From assembly GCF_002835825.1 (NCBI RefSeq), contig NZ_PIZH01000062.1:1-8233 (forward strand): a DNA stretch of 8,233 bases. The letters run 5' to 3'. Position numbers and translations under genes: made by a program. This document shows positions 6,098-8,233 of the stretch, piece after piece. Each line of letters starts with the position of its first letter. Positions within the stretch are counted from its first letter, which is position 1. The notes under the pieces are model-generated. The model searched no databases and was not told the DNA's origin. It was given only the letters and a program-made list of their open reading frames with translations. Source of the DNA: Methanoregula sp. (lineage in GTDB: Archaea; Halobacteriota; Methanomicrobia; Methanomicrobiales; Methanospirillaceae).

Positions 6098-7129
6098 TTA
6101 ATACCCGATAACAACCCGGATTACCGCAAACGCGGCAAAACCAATGCAGGCACTGATGGGGATGGTCAGGACCCATGCCCAGACGATTGAGCGGGCAACG
6201 CCCCACTTGACGGTGCTCGTTCCCATGGTTGTTCCCACGCCCATGATGGAGGAGCAGATAACGTGGGTCGTGCTCACCGGAATCCCGATGATCGATGCAC
6301 CGATGATGGTCGATGCACCTGCGGTCTCGGCAGCGAATCCGTGGACCGGGCGGAGTTTGGTGATCTTGTAACCCATGGTCCTGACAATACGCCAGCCGCC
6401 CGAGAGCGTCCCAAGAGCTATTGCAGCGTGGGCTGCAAGAATGACCCAGAGCGGGACAGGCAGGTGGTTTGGATCAACACCGGCCCCGAAATACCCAACG
6501 GAGAAGAGGAGCGGGACGATGATCCCCATGGTCTTCTGGGCGTCGTTGGTGCCGTGGCTGAAACTGTACGCCGCCGCTGAACAGATCTGGAGGCGCTTGA
6601 AGTGCGTTTCGGCGCTCTGCTTGTTTGCCTTTTTCGTGATGTTCAGGATGGCCGCCATGAAGAGGAACCCGCAGGCAAGCCCGATGATCGGCGAGATGAT
6701 CATGAAGAGGGCGACCGTTTCAACCGTGGACCATTTGATGGCGGCTATTCCTGCTGCGGAGAGACCGGCCCCGGCAAGCCCCCCGATCAATGCGTGGGAA
6801 GACGAAGTAGGCAGGCCAAAGAGCCAGGTTATGATATTCCAGGTGATTGCGCCAATGAGGGCTGCGAGAATGATGAACGGGATGACATTGGTATCAACGA
6901 TCTTCAGCTCGATTATCTTACTGATGGTGCTTGCCACGGCAACGCCGAACCCGAACGCTGCAATGAAATTGAAGAACGCCGCCATCAGGACCGCATTCCG
7001 CGGGCTTAAGACTTTTGTCGAGACAACGGTAGAAATGGAATTTGCCGCATCGTGAAAGCCGTTGGTGAAGTCAAAGATCAGTGCAATGCCGATGATGATC
7101 AGGATCAGTTCCCAGGTCGCTTCGATCAT
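6098..7129 (-). CDS. pit: PiT family phosphate transporter (copy B)
   Basis: This is a 343-residue PiT transporter, colinear without gaps with copy A. It keeps all signatures: GFHDAANSI (24-32), LPTSSSHALIGG (106-117), SHGTNDAQK (191-199) and IPVSTTHVICSSIMGVGTT (283-301). Residues 184-210 and 236-280 are identical in both copies, while changes gather in the TM borders and the 134-183 segment (KWSTVETVALFMIISPI here, KWTTVGEVALFMVASPL in A). Start ATG 7127-7129 has GAGGG six bases upstream. The DUF47 gene ends 29 bases before this start, so the two are almost certainly co-transcribed. This is the classic regulator-PiT pairing seen in many bacteria and archaea and supports phosphate as substrate. 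The protein would sit in the cytoplasmic membrane. Confidence 0.96.
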   Translation of the reverse strand: MIEATWELILIIIGIALIFDFTNGFHDAANSISTVVSTKVLSPRNAVLMAAFFNFIAAFGFGVAVASTISKIIELKIVDTNVIPFIILAALIGAITWNIITWLFGLPTSSSHALIGGLAGAGLSAAGIAAIKWSTVETVALFMIISPIIGLACGFLFMAAILNITKKANKQSAETHFKRLQICSAAAYSFSHGTNDAQKTMGIIVPLLFSVGYFGAGVDPNHLPVPLWVILAAHAAIALGTLSGGWRIVRTMGYKITKLRPVHGFAAETAGASTIIGASIIGIPVSTTHVICSSIMGVGTTMGTSTVKWGVARSIVWAWVLTIPISACIGFAAFAVIRVVIGY

Positions 7130-7135
7130 GCCCGT

Positions 7136-7140
7136 CCCTC
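7136..7140 (-). promoter_or_regulatory. Shine-Dalgarno of PiT copy B
   Basis: The minus strand reads GAGGG here with a 6-base spacer to the ATG at 7129. It lies in the 29-base gap after the DUF47 stop, which leaves no room for a separate promoter outside the DUF47 coding sequence. Confidence 0.6.
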
Positions 7141-7158
7141 AGAAAAACCCCGCCGCCA

Positions 7159-7788
7159 TTATGAGTGACGGATTGCAATATCGGAAAGGACGTTTGCCAC
7201 GTCCTCGCACCGGTCGGTTGCGGTCTCGAGATGCTCGTAGATGTCCTTGAGCTTGATGATCATGATCGCGTCATTAGTTTTGAAAAGGTCGGTGACCGCG
7301 TGGGCGAGCACGTCGTCGGCAAGGTTCTCGAGCCGGTTCACCTCGATGCAGCGCTCCTCGACATAGCGGGGGTCCTTGATCGACCGGATGCCCTTGACCG
7401 CACTCTCGATCTCGACTGATGACATGTGGATCAGTTTTGCGAGCTCGATCATGTGGGAGTCGGCGGTATCGATCCCGTAATACAACATCTTCTCGGTCGC
7501 ACCGTCGATGAAGTCCAGCACGTCATCGAGGCTCGCGGCAAGCCTTGAGATCTCCTCGGGATCGAGTGGCGTGATGAAGGTGGTGTTCAGCTGGTTGTAG
7601 ATATCGTGCGTTAAAAGATCGCCTTTGTGCTCCAGTTTCTCGATGGAGTGGCGCTTCTCCTTGACGTTCGTGAAGTCTTCCGTGAGGGCAACAAGCTGCC
7701 ATGCAGCTTCCTTCACGATCCCTGCCTGTTTCTCGAACAGGTCGAAAAAAACCTTGTCCCGGGGTATCAGCAATTCCCGCAAACCCAT
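7159..7788 (-). CDS. DUF47/PhoU-like phosphate transport regulator
   Basis: This 209-residue, all-helical soluble protein belongs to the DUF47 (PhoU-related) family, which usually lies next to PiT genes and is thought to modulate their uptake activity. Two metal-binding-type acidic clusters are visible, as in PhoU repeats: KLEHKGDLLTHDIY (51-64) with SLDDVLDFIDGATEK (87-100), and VNRLENLADDVL (150-161) with KDIYEHLETATDRCEDVANVL (181-201). Length is typical for the family and there is no TM segment. The start at ATG 7786-7788 (MGLRELLIPRDKVFF) matches the usual family N-terminus. No Shine-Dalgarno is seen, but an AT-rich box 31-44 bases upstream fits a short-leader archaeal promoter. It lies 59 bases after the stop of the partial PiT gene and 29 bases before PiT copy B. 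Confidence 0.95.
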   Translation of the reverse strand: MGLRELLIPRDKVFFDLFEKQAGIVKEAAWQLVALTEDFTNVKEKRHSIEKLEHKGDLLTHDIYNQLNTTFITPLDPEEISRLAASLDDVLDFIDGATEKMLYYGIDTADSHMIELAKLIHMSSVEIESAVKGIRSIKDPRYVEERCIEVNRLENLADDVLAHAVTDLFKTNDAIMIIKLKDIYEHLETATDRCEDVANVLSDIAIRHS

Positions 7789-7818
7789 AACAAACCCGTT
7801 GGTAAATCGGTCGGAGAT

Positions 7819-7832
7819 GATAAAAATTTAGC
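7819..7832 (-). promoter_or_regulatory. Probable TATA promoter of the DUF47-PiT B unit
   Basis: On the minus strand this reads GCTAAATTTTTATC, the only clearly AT-rich box in the surrounding GC-rich sequence. Its centre is ~37 bases before the DUF47 ATG, which predicts a transcript start ~10 bases before that codon. This fits the lack of a Shine-Dalgarno. Confidence 0.5.
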
Positions 7833-7840
7833 GAAACGGG

Positions 7841-7848
7841 CCTTATCC
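7841..7848. promoter_or_regulatory. CCTTATCC site upstream of the DUF47 promoter
   Basis: The octamer shares CCTTATC with the inverted pair in the gap before PiT copy A. It lies about 9 bases upstream of the TATA-like box, a usual place for an archaeal activator or repressor. It also runs up to the stop codon of the partial PiT gene. The evidence is only positional and by motif sharing. Confidence 0.25.
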
Positions 7849-8233
7849 TAAAAAAGCCCGGTGACAAACGCGACAACGAAGTATCCGGCCCATGCAATGG
7901 CCATCGCAAGGGGTATCGTGATGATCCACGCAGTCATCATCTCCCGGACAACCTGCCACTGGACCGCGTTCTTCCCCCGTGTCGCCCCCACCCCGATGAT
8001 CGCTCCGTTGATCGCGTGCGTTGAGGAGACCGGGATGCCTGCGTGGGTGACCGAAACAAGGATGGCGCTGCCCGCGGTTGCCGCACAGAACCCCTGGTAC
8101 GGCCGGGTCTTCGTGATCCCCTTTTCCCTCCTGTCTCCTACCCGCCCTCCCCCCAACCCGGTTCCAAGGTCAAAGGCTAGAGCGCAGGAGGCGGACCCCC
8201 AGCACGGCACCACAACACCCATGGAGCCCCACG
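7848..8233 (-). CDS. pit: Third PiT family transporter, 3' part only
   Basis: The frame ends at TAG (7848-7850) and is open to the right edge (127 visible residues), so the 5' two thirds are outside the window. The C-terminal PiT repeat is clear: KTRPYQGFCAATAGSAIL, then GIPVSSTHAINGAIIGVGATRG, a hydrophobic segment after VQWQVVREMMTAW, and the end AWAGYFVVAFVTGLF. It is a different subfamily from copies A and B (THAINGAIIGVGATRG against THIICTSIMGVGTTMG). The upstream part (8110-8233) is recognisable but off-pattern: LGTGLGGGRVGDRREKGITK stands where copies A and B have LGTLSGGWRIVRTMGYKITK, so the Trp and the TMG core are lost. This could be sequencing error at a contig end or real decay. 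The ATG at 8220-8222 is internal and not a start. Confidence 0.85.
   Translation of the reverse strand, partial: WGSMGVVVPCWGSASCALAFDLGTGLGGGRVGDRREKGITKTRPYQGFCAATAGSAILVSVTHAGIPVSSTHAINGAIIGVGATRGKNAVQWQVVREMMTAWIITIPLAMAIAWAGYFVVAFVTGLF
7850..7855 (-). terminator. T6 run overlapping the third PiT stop
   Basis: Six A on the plus strand give TTTTTT on the minus strand, running into the TAG stop codon. The flanks CGGGC (7837-7841) and GCCCG (7856-7860) can pair as a 5-bp stem around it. It is a possible end for the third PiT transcript just before the DUF47 promoter. Confidence 0.35.

Noticed and set aside
6375..7055. Long + strand frame of 226 codons opposite PiT copy B
   Set aside because: It is a shadow of the PiT gene. 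The translation mirrors TM codons (many Met/Ala from CAT/GGC reversals) and has no independent support.
7848..8222. Treating 7848-8222 as a complete 124-residue protein starting at ATG 8222
   Set aside because: The content is the C-terminal third of a PiT transporter and the frame stays open to the window edge, so this is an internal Met of a truncated gene.

Overview
The window looks like a chromosomal segment of a methanogenic archaeon, most likely of the order Methanomicrobiales (Methanoregula/Methanolinea-like). The reasons are the GC-rich codon use, the PAS-rich signalling proteins with methanogen-style H-box and N/G boxes, a Mth938-like protein, archaeal oligo-T terminators, and weak or absent Shine-Dalgarno sites at some genes. 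The lineage is inferred from protein style, since there is no marker gene.

Left half (1-4307, + strand) is a signalling block. It starts with the 3' part of a receiver-PAS-PAS protein that has no kinase or DNA-binding domain. After 76 bases comes a two-TM, single-PAS histidine kinase with a normal H-box (His226). A second membrane kinase (CHASE4-HAMP-coiled coil-HATPase) follows, joined to the first by an ATGA stop/start overlap with a good Shine-Dalgarno. In this second kinase the usual phospho-acceptor His position appears to be Tyr403, while the ATP-binding boxes are intact. This is the oddest feature of the window. A small GC hairpin followed by T6 closes the block.

Right half (4406-8233, all - strand) holds a convergent Mth938-like gene with its own strong Shine-Dalgarno, then a phosphate-uptake cluster. 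In transcription order the cluster is the 3' end of a divergent PiT transporter (running off the right edge), a DUF47/PhoU-like regulator, a complete PiT transporter, and a second complete PiT transporter about 86% identical to the first. The regulator gene and the first complete PiT gene are 29 bases apart and almost surely co-transcribed. The second PiT gene lies behind an oligo-T run and a 186-base gap, so it probably has its own control. The cluster therefore couples low-affinity, cation-driven phosphate uptake to a PhoU-like modulator, with transporter copy number expanded to three.

The last ~130 bases at the right edge read poorly against the PiT family and may be low-quality contig-end sequence or a decaying gene. 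I found no tRNA, rRNA, CRISPR array, insertion sequence or integrase. No stretch over 300 bases lacks a gene.
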